Under the pieces are notes generated by a model, which saw nothing but the letters and a program-made list of their open reading frames with translations, was not told where the DNA came from and made no database searches. Below are positions 15,584-22,645 of a stretch of 38,479 bases of DNA, in pieces. Position 1 is the stretch's first letter. Each line of letters begins with the position of its first letter. The DNA comes from an uncultured Paracoccaceae bacterium (GTDB lineage: Bacteria > Pseudomonadota > Alphaproteobacteria > Rhodobacterales > Rhodobacteraceae): positions 1-38,479 of the forward strand of contig CALESR010000313.1 of NCBI GenBank assembly GCA_937907485.1, read 5' to 3'. A program made the translations under genes and the position numbers.

Positions 15584-16000
15584 TCAATCCGGAATGACAG
15601 CGGTGCCGTCGATTTCCACCAGCCAGTTCGGCCGCGCCAAGGCGCTGACCACCAGACCGGTCGACACCGGATGCACGCCCTTGAGATACTCACCCATCGT
15701 GCGGTACACCGCCTCGCGGTGGCGAACGTCGGTGATATAGACCACCACCTTGACCAGATGCTCCATCGTGCCGCCGCATTCCTCGATCAATTGGCGGATG
15801 TTCTGCATCACCTTGTGGGTCTGCTCGACCGGGTCATGGCTGCCGATGTCCTTGGCATCCTCGATATTCTGCGGGCACTGGCCACGCAGGTAGATCGTGC
15901 GGCCCCCTTGGGTGACCACGGCCTGACACAGGTCGTTGTCCAGTTTCTGTTCAGGATAGGTGTCTTTGGTATTGAACGGGCGGTGCCGGTAGTGGGCCAT
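15584..16000 (-). CDS. Rid family (YjgF/YER057c/UK114) protein
   Basis: A 138-residue Rid-family protein; RidA-type members hydrolyse reactive enamine/imine intermediates. The fold is recognisable from IYLRGQCPQNIE, the helix HKVMQNIRQLIEECGG, the VKVVVYITD strand and the closing HPVSTGLVVSALARPNWLVEI. Where RidA has the catalytic Arg of the P-A-R-S motif, this protein reads P-V-S-T. It therefore probably belongs to a non-deaminase Rid subgroup or has another activity. The gene lies 25 bases after the monooxygenase and 4 bases before DUF1028. Confidence 0.88.
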   Translation of the reverse strand: MAHYRHRPFNTKDTYPEQKLDNDLCQAVVTQGGRTIYLRGQCPQNIEDAKDIGSHDPVEQTHKVMQNIRQLIEECGGTMEHLVKVVVYITDVRHREAVYRTMGEYLKGVHPVSTGLVVSALARPNWLVEIDGTAVIPD

Positions 16001-16025
16001 GTCGGGGACTCAACGGTTGAAGGGT

Positions 16026-17291
16026 TCAGCCATGCTGCGCCATCGTGGCGAGATGGTCGAGGTAATTGCGCTGGATGGCAATCTGCGAAGCGACAAAGGC
16101 CGCATCGTGCCAGACCCCCCAGATGAACGACGACCCCCGCCGCGATTGCCACGGCAGGCCAAGGAAATAGACCCCCGGCACATCCGAGACCCCGCGCCGA
16201 TGCACCGGGCGGCCCTGCGCATCAAAAGCGTTCACTTTGAGCCAGGAATAATCGACGCCGAAGCCGGTCGCCCAGAGGATCGTGGTGATCCCGGCGGCGG
16301 CCAGATCCAAGGACTGGATCGGGTTGGTCATGCAGTCGGGCTCGGGCCATTGACGCCGCGCCTCGGGGTCGTCGGGCAAATTCAGGCCATTGGCCTTCGC
16401 ATAGGCGTCGGCCTCGTCAAGGACCGACAGGTAATCGGCATCGCCGCGCTGCACATTCGCCACCAGATCGGCGGCAAAGCGCATCGTTCCGCCCTCGAAC
16501 CCCTGCGCGCGGCCGGCAAGAGTGATGCCTTCACTGGCGAGGCGGCGAAAATCGATGGTCTCGCCCTCGCGCGCGCCGCTGACCGCGATGGTGACATGTT
16601 CGGTGCCGGGGGCGGGGGCGACGGCCTCCCATTTGCCCAGCACGCCCAGCCACCAGCAATAATCGATGCCGCGATAGCGCCGGGGCGGGCGGCCATGCGG
16701 GCCGACCGACAGGAACACCCGGTGCCCGGCGCGGTTGAGTTCATCGGCAATCTGCGCCCCGGACGAGCCCGCGCCGACCACCAGCACCGCGCCCGGTGGC
16801 AACTGGTCTGGGTTGCGATAGGCGGCGGAATGCAGCTGGAACAACCCGGCATCGGCGGGCACCAGCGGCGGTATCAGCGGCTTTTGAAACGCCCCGGTCG
16901 CGGCAACAATGCTCTGCGCCTCGATCTCGCCCGCTGAGGTCAGCGCCCGAAACCCGCTGCGCCCGACCAGCGGTTCCACCGAGGTTACCGTGACCCCGGT
17001 GCGGATCGGCGCCTTGATCTGCGCGGCATAGGCCTCGAAATAGCGGGCCATGCGCTCCTTGGCGGGAAAGGCGCCGGGGTCGAGATCGTCGAATTCCATC
17101 CCCGGAAACCGGTCATGCCAGGCCGGGCCATTGGCGACCAGCGAATCCCAGCGTTCTGACCGCCAGCGCTCGGCGATCCGCCCGCGTTCAAGGACCAGAT
17201 GTGGGATACCCTCGCGCAGCAGATGCGCGCTCATTGCCACACCGGCCTGACCGCCGCCGACAATCAACGTATGGGTGGTTTCAACGGACAT
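16026..17291 (-). CDS. Flavin-containing monooxygenase-like NAD(P)/FAD oxidoreductase
   Basis: A 421-residue two-dinucleotide-binding flavoprotein of the FMO/CzcO type. The FAD motif is GGGQAGVAMSAHL (near residue 12) and the NAD(P) motif is VVGAGSSGAQIADEL (near 170). Between them LFQLHSAAY takes the place of the FMO fingerprint, in a variant form. The C-terminal TTILWATGF is the usual ATG motif. Such enzymes oxygenate N or S atoms or carbonyls using NAD(P)H and O2. I chose the ATG at 17291, with GGAA upstream, because the Rossmann motif then starts at the usual distance. It is the first gene of the five-gene operon. It does not carry the full trimethylamine monooxygenase fingerprint, so that assignment is not made. 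Confidence 0.85.
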   Translation of the reverse strand: MSVETTHTLIVGGGQAGVAMSAHLLREGIPHLVLERGRIAERWRSERWDSLVANGPAWHDRFPGMEFDDLDPGAFPAKERMARYFEAYAAQIKAPIRTGVTVTSVEPLVGRSGFRALTSAGEIEAQSIVAATGAFQKPLIPPLVPADAGLFQLHSAAYRNPDQLPPGAVLVVGAGSSGAQIADELNRAGHRVFLSVGPHGRPPRRYRGIDYCWWLGVLGKWEAVAPAPGTEHVTIAVSGAREGETIDFRRLASEGITLAGRAQGFEGGTMRFAADLVANVQRGDADYLSVLDEADAYAKANGLNLPDDPEARRQWPEPDCMTNPIQSLDLAAAGITTILWATGFGVDYSWLKVNAFDAQGRPVHRRGVSDVPGVYFLGLPWQSRRGSSFIWGVWHDAAFVASQIAIQRNYLDHLATMAQHG

Positions 17292-17374
17292 GGCGTTTCC
17301 TGCGTCGGACCGGGGCCCAGCGCCCCGCGCCACCCTCGCCGCTGCGACGATTTGGCGCAAGCAGGCGATTCAAC

Positions 17375-17401
17375 ATCCTAGATTAGAAAAAAACTAATCA
17401 A
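17375..17401 (-). promoter_or_regulatory. LysR-type operator candidate upstream of the FMO operon
   Basis: GATTAG (17381-17386) and CTAATC (17394-17399) form a perfect inverted repeat around seven A residues. This gives a T-N11-A core as in LysR boxes. It lies about 90 bases upstream of the first gene of the operon that encodes its own LysR regulator, in an AT-rich patch of otherwise GC-rich DNA. Minus-strand TTGATT (17401-17396) and TAGGAT (17380-17375) flank it with 15-base spacing and could be a suboptimal promoter. Confidence 0.45.
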
Positions 17402-17412
17402 CAGCCATGGCG

Positions 17413-17444
17413 CAAAACCCAAAGGCACGGGGCGTTCCCGTGCC
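17413..17444 (-). terminator. Rho-independent terminator after tRNA-Ala
   Basis: On the minus strand an 8-bp stem GGCACGGG/CCCGTGCC (17444-17437 and 17431-17424) with a 5-base loop is followed by the T-rich TTTGGGTTTTG. It lies about 25 bases downstream of the tRNA 3' end. Confidence 0.75.
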
Positions 17445-17468
17445 GGTCCTGCTGACAATCTTGGAATT

Positions 17469-17544
<76 letters not shown>

Positions 17545-17554
17545 CACGCGGCGG

Positions 17555-17583
17555 TATCTGAGGGATTCGCGCCGCAGTGTCAA
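17555..17583 (-). promoter_or_regulatory. Promoter of tRNA-Ala
   Basis: A perfect -35 TTGACA (17583-17578, minus strand) is followed 17 bases later by a weak -10 CAGATA (17560-17555). The predicted transcript would start a few bases before the tRNA. Confidence 0.5.
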
Positions 17584-17621
17584 GGCCCGGCTCACGCGAT
17601 TTGGCCAGCCCAAGGGGGTCG

Positions 17622-17650
17622 TTGCCCTTCGCCGCGGCTTTGGGTATGGT
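17622..17650 (+). promoter_or_regulatory. Probable sigma-70 promoter of the GatB/YqeY gene
   Basis: TTGCCC (17622-17627) and TATGGT (17645-17650) with a 17-base spacer, 31 bases before the start codon. An AGGA ribosome-binding site follows. Confidence 0.5.
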
Positions 17651-17680
17651 GCGCGACCGATCACCACTAAGGACGGGCTG

Positions 17681-18139
17681 ATGTCGCTGCGCGACCGCAT
17701 TTTCGACGACCTCAAGACCGCGATGAAGGCAAAGGACACGCTGCGGCTGTCCACGCTGCGGCTCATCAACGCCGCCATCAAGGACCGCGACATCGCCCTG
17801 CGCGGCGAGGGCGAGGACCGGCTGATGACGGATGAGGAAATCACCGCCGTCCTGTCAAAAATGGTGCGCCAGCGTCAAGAATCGGCCCGCGCCTATGAGG
17901 AGGGCGGGCGGTTCGAACTGGTCGAGCGCGAGCAGGCAGAGATCGTCGTCGTCGAGGGCTATCTGCCCCGCCAGTTGAGCGCCGAGGAAACCCGCGCCGC
18001 CATCGATTCGGTGGTCGCCGAACTGGGCGCTATCTCGATCCGTGACATGGGCCGGGTGATGAACGCCCTGAAGACGCGCTTCACCGGCCAGATGGACTTC
18101 GGCGCGGTTGGCCCGATGGTCAAGGCGCGGCTGACCTGA
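17681..18139 (+). CDS. GatB/YqeY domain-containing protein
   Basis: A 152-residue all-helical protein of the YqeY family, equivalent to the tRNA-binding tail domain of the GatB amidotransferase subunit. Recognisable strings are LKTAMKAKDTLRLSTLRLINAAIKD (near 10-34), KMVRQRQESARAYEEGGR and GYLPRQLS, ending with MGRVMNALK and a Gly-containing C-terminal turn. Stand-alone YqeY proteins are common, and a role in mischarged-tRNA handling is presumed but unproven. The gene has its own promoter and is alone on its transcript, with tRNA-Ala divergent. A weak hairpin follows. Confidence 0.93.
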   Translation: MSLRDRIFDDLKTAMKAKDTLRLSTLRLINAAIKDRDIALRGEGEDRLMTDEEITAVLSKMVRQRQESARAYEEGGRFELVEREQAEIVVVEGYLPRQLSAEETRAAIDSVVAELGAISIRDMGRVMNALKTRFTGQMDFGAVGPMVKARLT

Positions 18140-18143
18140 GGCC

Positions 18144-18171
18144 GTGTGGCCAGCCGCGAGGCCAGCCACAC
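18144..18171. terminator. Weak hairpin between convergent genes
   Basis: GTGTGGC (18144-18150) and GCCACAC (18165-18171) form a 7-bp stem with partly pairing inner bases, in the 44-base gap between the YqeY stop and the alpha/beta hydrolase stop. There is no T-tract, so its role as a terminator is a guess. Confidence 0.35.
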
Positions 18172-18183
18172 GCAACCAACCCC

Positions 18184-19047
18184 TTACAGATGGGCCTGCA
18201 GATAGGTCGCCGTGGCTGCGACCATGGTGTCCAGCGTCTCGGGGCCGCCAAAGGCGTTGAAGACATGGTCCATGTCCGCCGTCCAAAGCTCTTCAGGGCC
18301 TTCATGGGCGCCGATCAGGGCGTCGGCCGATGCCGGGTTCACGGTCTCGTCGCGTGTCCCCTGCGCGACAAACAACGGGCCAGAATACGCGGCGATTTCG
18401 GCAATCGGGTCAAAGCTGGCGACGCCTTCGAAAAACTCCCGGCGCAAACCGATGACCGCGCCCCAGGGCAGCGTGACCTGCAGGGCCTCATCCTGAACCG
18501 CGAGTCCGGCGGTCAGCGTATCCGCGCCCAGCAGCCCCGCATAGGTCGTTTCCGGATCGGCCACCGCTGCCCAGAGCGCGACAGCATCCACCGCATCGCT
18601 GCGTCCAGCCACGGCCGTTGCGACGAGTCCGCCCTGACTCCATCCGATCAGGCCGATGCGGTCACCTTGCACGCGGGGATCGGCGGCCAGCGTCGCCAGT
18701 GCGGCGATGCCGTCCTCGACCTGACGCTCGAAGGTGGTGAATTCATAAGCGCCGTCGCTTTCACCCGAGTCGCGGAAATCAATGCGCAGGCTGGCGATCC
18801 CCTGTTCGCGCAACAGCCGGGCGCTGCGCGAGAATACGCCCTCTTCGGTGTTGGTCACCGGCAATTCGTCACGCGACCCGGTGAAGCCGTGGAACATCAC
18901 GACCACCGGGGCCGGGCCTCCGTCGGGCAAGGACAGGGTCCCGACGACCGACTGGCCATCGACCTGAAAACGGATCGTCTGTTCGTCAGCCAGTGCGGTC
19001 GAGGCCACAAACGCAAGGCCTGCGGCAAGTGGGGCAGTAAAGCGCAT
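18184..19047 (-). CDS. Secreted alpha/beta hydrolase
   Basis: A 287-residue alpha/beta-hydrolase with an N-terminal signal peptide (MRFTAPLAAG...ALA, cleavage near residue 20), so it acts in the periplasm. The nucleophile elbow is GWSQGG (S137), the likely acid is D233 in GTRDETV and the His is H261 in DMDHVFN. The oxyanion region is MFHGFTGSRDE. The layout (RIDFRDSGESDG, then a short helical lid) resembles BAAT/dienelactone-hydrolase-like esterases, but the substrate is unknown. I prefer ATG 19047 (GGAG six bases upstream) to an adjacent TTG. A TATAAA at about 20 bases before the ribosome-binding site may be its -10 box. Confidence 0.88.
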   Translation of the reverse strand: MRFTAPLAAGLAFVASTALADEQTIRFQVDGQSVVGTLSLPDGGPAPVVVMFHGFTGSRDELPVTNTEEGVFSRSARLLREQGIASLRIDFRDSGESDGAYEFTTFERQVEDGIAALATLAADPRVQGDRIGLIGWSQGGLVATAVAGRSDAVDAVALWAAVADPETTYAGLLGADTLTAGLAVQDEALQVTLPWGAVIGLRREFFEGVASFDPIAEIAAYSGPLFVAQGTRDETVNPASADALIGAHEGPEELWTADMDHVFNAFGGPETLDTMVAATATYLQAHL

Positions 19048-19110
19048 CAAGGACTCCTGTGCATGGGAAAGCCCGGCCAGTGGATGTCCTTTTATACCAA
19101 TCGGTCAATA

Positions 19111-19614
19111 TCAATTGTGGGGGCCAGAGAAACTCTTCAGCCGGACCAGCAGCGCCGACAGTTCGTCGTGCAGGCGCAAGCGCTCGGCGGGGACCAGAAA
19201 GGCGCCCAATTCCACCTCACGGCCGCCCCCGGTCAGCGTCAGATACTGCGTCACCGGCCCGCCCCGCGGGATCAGCCGCAGTGTCACCCAATGCGGATCG
19301 GCCTGCCAGTCGTGCAGCCCCTTGGGGTCGGTGCGCAACAGCGTCACGGCGCTGCGGCTGAGGTCCATTTCCTCCAGTATGCGGCGGTCGCGCTGGTTGC
19401 GATCGAGCGCAAACCACAGACCCCAGAGCGCGATCAGTGCAAAGGGCAGCAGCCCCCAGAACACCGGCGAGGCCAGAACTGCCAGCAGCGGCAGCGCCAG
19501 CGTGGCCGCCGTCATGCCAATGACCACGGCCAGCCCGCGCGGGTTCAACGCGTTGTGCGGCCAAAGCCGCAGCCGGGCATGGGTGGGGCCGTCATGGGTC
19601 AGGGTATAGGGCAT
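19111..19614 (-). CDS. DUF2244 integral membrane protein
   Basis: A 167-residue protein with two adjoining transmembrane helices (about 28-72) and a cytoplasmic beta-rich C-terminal half, fitting DUF2244. Features are LWPHNALNPRG before the first helix and WQADPHWVTLRL after the second. The family is of unknown function and, in alphaproteobacteria, often lies near cytochrome oxidase genes, as here (ctaD is 0.7 kb upstream on the same strand). The start overlaps the GST gene by 16 bases, so the two are coupled. Confidence 0.82.
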   Translation of the reverse strand: MPYTLTHDGPTHARLRLWPHNALNPRGLAVVIGMTAATLALPLLAVLASPVFWGLLPFALIALWGLWFALDRNQRDRRILEEMDLSRSAVTLLRTDPKGLHDWQADPHWVTLRLIPRGGPVTQYLTLTGGGREVELGAFLVPAERLRLHDELSALLVRLKSFSGPHN

Positions 19615-20252
19615 TGGTCGCGCAGGGCATCATAGGGGACCATCACGGCCCGACGATAGGCCGGGCGCTGGGTCAGCGAAAGGTAATAGGCGTGCAGGCG
19701 GGGCAGGGCAGGGCGCTCGATCTCTATGGTGTAATAGCGATACAGGATATGCCCGAACTGGATATCGGCAAGGGTCAACCTGTCGCAGGCGAGGAACCGT
19801 TGCCGCGCCAGTTGCTCTTCGGCAATCGCCAGCTTTCGGCCCAGCGCCTGCAGCGCGGCGGCGATGGCCGTCGGGTCACGCTGCGGCTGAGGTGTGCGCC
19901 AGACCCGCCAGAATACCGGTCCGGTAAACCCCATCGCGACGTTGATCTTGGCCCATTCCGCCCAGCGGTCGACATTCGCGCGGGCCACGGCGTCGGCGGG
20001 CCAGAAATCCTCGGGCGCATAGCGATTGGCCAAATACCGCAGGATCGCCCCGGTTTCCCACAACGCCGGTCCATCGTCGTCGCGCAGCACGGGGATCGTG
20101 CCATTGGGGTTCATCGCCCGGAATTCGGGCGTATCGGTGCCGCCAAAGCGCTCGCCTGCTTCGATGCGGCGATGTGGCAGGCCCAACTCGTTTACCGCCC
20201 AAAGCAGCGCCTGAACATTCGAGGAATCGAAACGGCCCCAGATCGTCAGCAT
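19599..20252 (-). CDS. Glutathione S-transferase family protein
   Basis: A 217-residue soluble GST. The thioredoxin-like half shows GRFDSSNVQALLWAVNELGL (Ser as the likely catalytic residue), NPNGTIPVLRDDD (cis-Pro) and LWETGAILRYLANRYA. The helical half contains LTLADIQFG, the conserved N-capping Asp motif. I chose the ATG at 20252 since the fold starts there; upstream in-frame sequence is a shadow of ctaD. The gene begins only about 20 bases after the ctaD terminator stem, so its transcription probably depends on read-through from ctaD. The substrate is unknown. Confidence 0.9.
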   Translation of the reverse strand: MLTIWGRFDSSNVQALLWAVNELGLPHRRIEAGERFGGTDTPEFRAMNPNGTIPVLRDDDGPALWETGAILRYLANRYAPEDFWPADAVARANVDRWAEWAKINVAMGFTGPVFWRVWRTPQPQRDPTAIAAALQALGRKLAIAEEQLARQRFLACDRLTLADIQFGHILYRYYTIEIERPALPRLHAYYLSLTQRPAYRRAVMVPYDALRDQCPIP

Positions 20253-20272
20253 GGTGAACCTTGTGAAAAGAC

Positions 20273-20300
20273 AAAGGCCCCGGATCGCTCCGGGGCCTTT
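20273..20300 (-). terminator. Strong rho-independent terminator after ctaD
   Basis: A perfect 12-bp stem, AAAGGCCCCGGA (20273-20284) and TCCGGGGCCTTT (20289-20300), with a 4-base loop. It is followed on the minus strand by TTTGTCTTTT. It lies 17 bases after the ctaD stop and just before the GST start, so it could act as a partial terminator that lowers GST expression. Confidence 0.85.
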
Positions 20301-20316
20301 TTCAAATGTCAGTGCC

Positions 20317-21969
20317 TCAGTGGGCGTGGCCGTGGTCCCAGTCCGAGCGCTTGGGCAGCTGCTCGAAGGTGTGCTCCGGCGGCGGGCAGGGCAGGGTCCA
20401 TTCCAGCGTGTCGGCGTGCTCGTTCCAGTAGTTGTTCTGGGTGACGCGGGCACCGTGACGCAGTGTGTAATAGACCACGCCGAGGAAGAACAGGAACGAC
20501 GCGAAGGCGATGAAGGCGCCGATCGACGACAGCCAGTTCCAGTAGGCAAAGGCCTCAGGATAGTCGATGTAGCGGCGCGGCATGCCCTGACGGCCAAGGA
20601 AGTGCTGCGGGAAGAAGGTCAGGTTCGAGCCGAGGAACATCATCCAGAAGTGCGTCTTGCCCGCCCATTCCGGATACTGACGGCCCGACATCTTGCCGAT
20701 CCAATAATAGACCCCCGCGAACAGCGCAAACACGGCACCCAGCGACATCACATAGTGAAAGTGCGCCACGACGAAATAGGTGTCGTGATAGGTGCGGTCG
20801 ATCGGCGCCTGGCTGAGCACGATGCCGGTCACGCCGCCAACGGTGAACAGGAACAGGAAGCCGAAAGCCCAGAGCATCGGGGTCTCGAAGGTGATCGAAC
20901 CCTTCCACATGGTGGCGATCCACGAGAAGATCTTGACCCCGGTCGGGATCGCGATCGTCATCGTCGCCATCATGAAATAGGTCTGCTGGGTCAACGACAT
21001 GCCGACGGTGTACATGTGGTGCGCCCAGACGACAAAGCCCAGCGCCGCGATGGCGACCATCGCATAGACCATCGGCAGGTACCCGAAGATCGGCTTGCGC
21101 GAGAAGGTCGCGATGACGTGGCTGATGATGCCGAAACCCGGAACGATGATGATGTACACTTCCGGATGGCCAAAGAACCACAGGATGTGCTGATACAGGA
21201 TCGGGTCGCCGCCACCGGCAGGATCAAAGAAGGTGGTGCCGAAATTGCGGTCGGTCAGCAGCATGGTGATCGCACCGGCCAGCACCGGCAGCGCCAGCAG
21301 GATCATCCAGGCGGTGACGAACACCGACCAGGCGAACAGCGGCACCTTGTGCAGGGTCATGCCCGGCGCGCGCATGTTCAGGAAGGTGGTGATGATGTTG
21401 ATCGCGCCCAGGATCGACGAGGCGCCCGACAGGTGCACCGCGAAAATGGCGAAGTCCATCGAGAACCCGGCCTCGGTGGTCGACAGCGGCGGATACAGCA
21501 CCCAGCCCACGCCCGAGCCGTTGCCACCCTCGCCACCCGGCACGAAGAGCGAGATCGTGCCCAGCGAGGCCCCGGCGACATAGAGCCAGTAGGACAGGTT
21601 GTTCAGCCGCGGGAACGCCATGTCCGGCGCGCCGATGTGCAGCGGCATGAAATAGTTGCCGAAACCGCCGAACAGCGCGGGGATGATGACGAAGAACATC
21701 ATCAGCACGCCGTGTGCGGTGACGACGGTGTTCCACAGGTGGCCATTGGGGCTGCAATCGGCGGCCATGAAGCCTTCGGCGCACATGTATTGCACGCCCG
21801 GATTCATCAGCTCCAGCCGCATGTAGACGGTCAGCGCGACGGCGACGAAGCCGACGATGCCTGCCGTGAACAGGTAGAGGATGCCGATGTCCTTGTGGTT
21901 GGTGGACATGAACCAGCGGGTAAAGAACCCGCGGTGGTCCTCATGCCCATGAGCGGCTGCATTGGCCAT
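20317..21969 (-). CDS. ctaD: Cytochrome c oxidase subunit I, aa3 type
   Basis: A 550-residue, twelve-helix subunit I of the aa3-type terminal oxidase, very close to Paracoccus CtaD. Ligands of heme a are H86 and H405. CuB ligands are H268, H317 and H318, with the cross-linked Y272 in GHPEVY, and the heme a3 ligand is H403 (VVAHFHYVMS). The D-channel Asp (D116) and K-channel Lys (K346) are present. So are the WNEHADTLEWTL and PPPEHTFEQLP C-terminal strings. It reduces O2 to water and pumps protons across the inner membrane. As in Paracoccus and Rhodobacter, ctaD stands apart from the other cta genes. An FNR-type box lies about 140 bases upstream. Confidence 0.98.
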   Translation of the reverse strand: MANAAAHGHEDHRGFFTRWFMSTNHKDIGILYLFTAGIVGFVAVALTVYMRLELMNPGVQYMCAEGFMAADCSPNGHLWNTVVTAHGVLMMFFVIIPALFGGFGNYFMPLHIGAPDMAFPRLNNLSYWLYVAGASLGTISLFVPGGEGGNGSGVGWVLYPPLSTTEAGFSMDFAIFAVHLSGASSILGAINIITTFLNMRAPGMTLHKVPLFAWSVFVTAWMILLALPVLAGAITMLLTDRNFGTTFFDPAGGGDPILYQHILWFFGHPEVYIIIVPGFGIISHVIATFSRKPIFGYLPMVYAMVAIAALGFVVWAHHMYTVGMSLTQQTYFMMATMTIAIPTGVKIFSWIATMWKGSITFETPMLWAFGFLFLFTVGGVTGIVLSQAPIDRTYHDTYFVVAHFHYVMSLGAVFALFAGVYYWIGKMSGRQYPEWAGKTHFWMMFLGSNLTFFPQHFLGRQGMPRRYIDYPEAFAYWNWLSSIGAFIAFASFLFFLGVVYYTLRHGARVTQNNYWNEHADTLEWTLPCPPPEHTFEQLPKRSDWDHGHAH

Positions 21970-22106
21970 GGTTGCTCCGTTCCCTTGCGATCATTTTTTT
22001 CGCGGTTTTTCCGGCCGCACTGGTGAGAGTCCGGCAGGCACCTATTCCCGTTCTAGAATGCCCAAGCCACGGCGGCAACGCTCGTAATGTCGCATCGGTG
22101 AAAAAA

Positions 22107-22120
22107 TTGATTCAGGTCAA
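22107..22120 (-). promoter_or_regulatory. FNR/FnrL-type binding site upstream of ctaD
   Basis: TTGAT-TCAG-GTCAA (plus strand) differs from the FNR consensus TTGAT-N4-ATCAA at one position. It lies in the 202-base gap between ctaD (start 21969) and the upstream secreted-protein gene, about 140 bases before ctaD. The rest of the gap contains an A/T-rich patch, the GC-rich hairpin and no other recognisable element. Confidence 0.55.
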
Positions 22121-22129
22121 GGACAGGCT

Positions 22130-22163
22130 GCGGCGGCGCGGCGCGATTTTGCCGCGCCGCCGC
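22130..22163 (-). terminator. GC-rich hairpin after the small secreted protein gene
   Basis: A perfect 13-bp stem of GCGGCGGCGCGGC (22130-22142) and GCCGCGCCGCCGC (22151-22163) with an 8-base loop, eight bases after the stop of the 125-residue gene. There is no T-tract on the minus strand. It could stop transcription, or protect the 3' end, before the ctaD promoter. Confidence 0.6.
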
Positions 22164-22171
22164 GAAAAGCG

Positions 22172-22549
22172 TCAGTCAAAGGTGATGCCCGAGTCGGTGA
22201 CCAGCACCCGCGCAGTGCCGCAGTAGGTGACCAGCGATTCGAGCACCATTCCAGTGTCGAAGATCGCCCGCGACTTGATCTCGCAGCGTGTGTCGAGCGG
22301 GTCGGTGAACTCCAGCGTCAGGCCCTCGCCCGCCGCAACCGGGGATTCCAGCCAGTTGTGACTCTGCGTGCCATCGGGCATCGCCATCCGGAACTCGACC
22401 ATCGTCATGCTCGAGTCATTGAACAGGTTGAACATCGCATTGTCGGCGTGCAGGTCGCCCTCGGCCAAGGCGGGCATGGCCAGCGCGGCGAGAAGGGCGG
22501 CGAGGGGCAGGGGCCGCAGTGCGGCCGCGCCCCGAAGGGTAAGTGTCAT
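22172..22549 (-). CDS. Small secreted protein of unknown function
   Basis: A 125-residue protein not recognised as a named family. The N-terminus is a clear signal peptide (basic start, hydrophobic LPLAALLAALAMPALA, cleavage before EGDLHADN). The mature part is about 96 residues, probably a beta-sandwich. It has the string NLFNDSSMTMVEFRM, and two cysteines (in TRCEIK and VTYCGT) that could form a disulphide. It is therefore a periplasmic or exported protein. It lies downstream of the dipeptidase on the same strand with a 96-base gap. Confidence 0.75.
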   Translation of the reverse strand: MTLTLRGAAALRPLPLAALLAALAMPALAEGDLHADNAMFNLFNDSSMTMVEFRMAMPDGTQSHNWLESPVAAGEGLTLEFTDPLDTRCEIKSRAIFDTGMVLESLVTYCGTARVLVTDSGITFD

Positions 22550-22645
22550 GAATCACCGATGTGAGGGGGGGAAGGCGAGCAGAGCCCCAACCCTAGCCGC
22601 CTTTGCCCCACGGGGACAGGCCCATGACGCCAAGGTGATGCGCGA

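Noticed and set aside
16026..17291. Calling the flavoprotein a trimethylamine monooxygenase (Tmm).
   Set aside because: The FMO fingerprint is only partly matched and the protein resembles the broader CzcO/FMO-like group. The amine-related context alone is not enough.
17387..17393. The run of seven A as a terminator of a plus-strand transcript.
   Set aside because: It lies inside an inverted repeat, has no GC stem before it, and no plus-strand gene ends there.
20251..22026. A 591-codon plus-strand frame opposite ctaD.
   Set aside because: It is an antisense shadow in GC-rich DNA, with His/Arg/Asp-rich low-complexity sequence and no motif. ctaD is unmistakable on the other strand.
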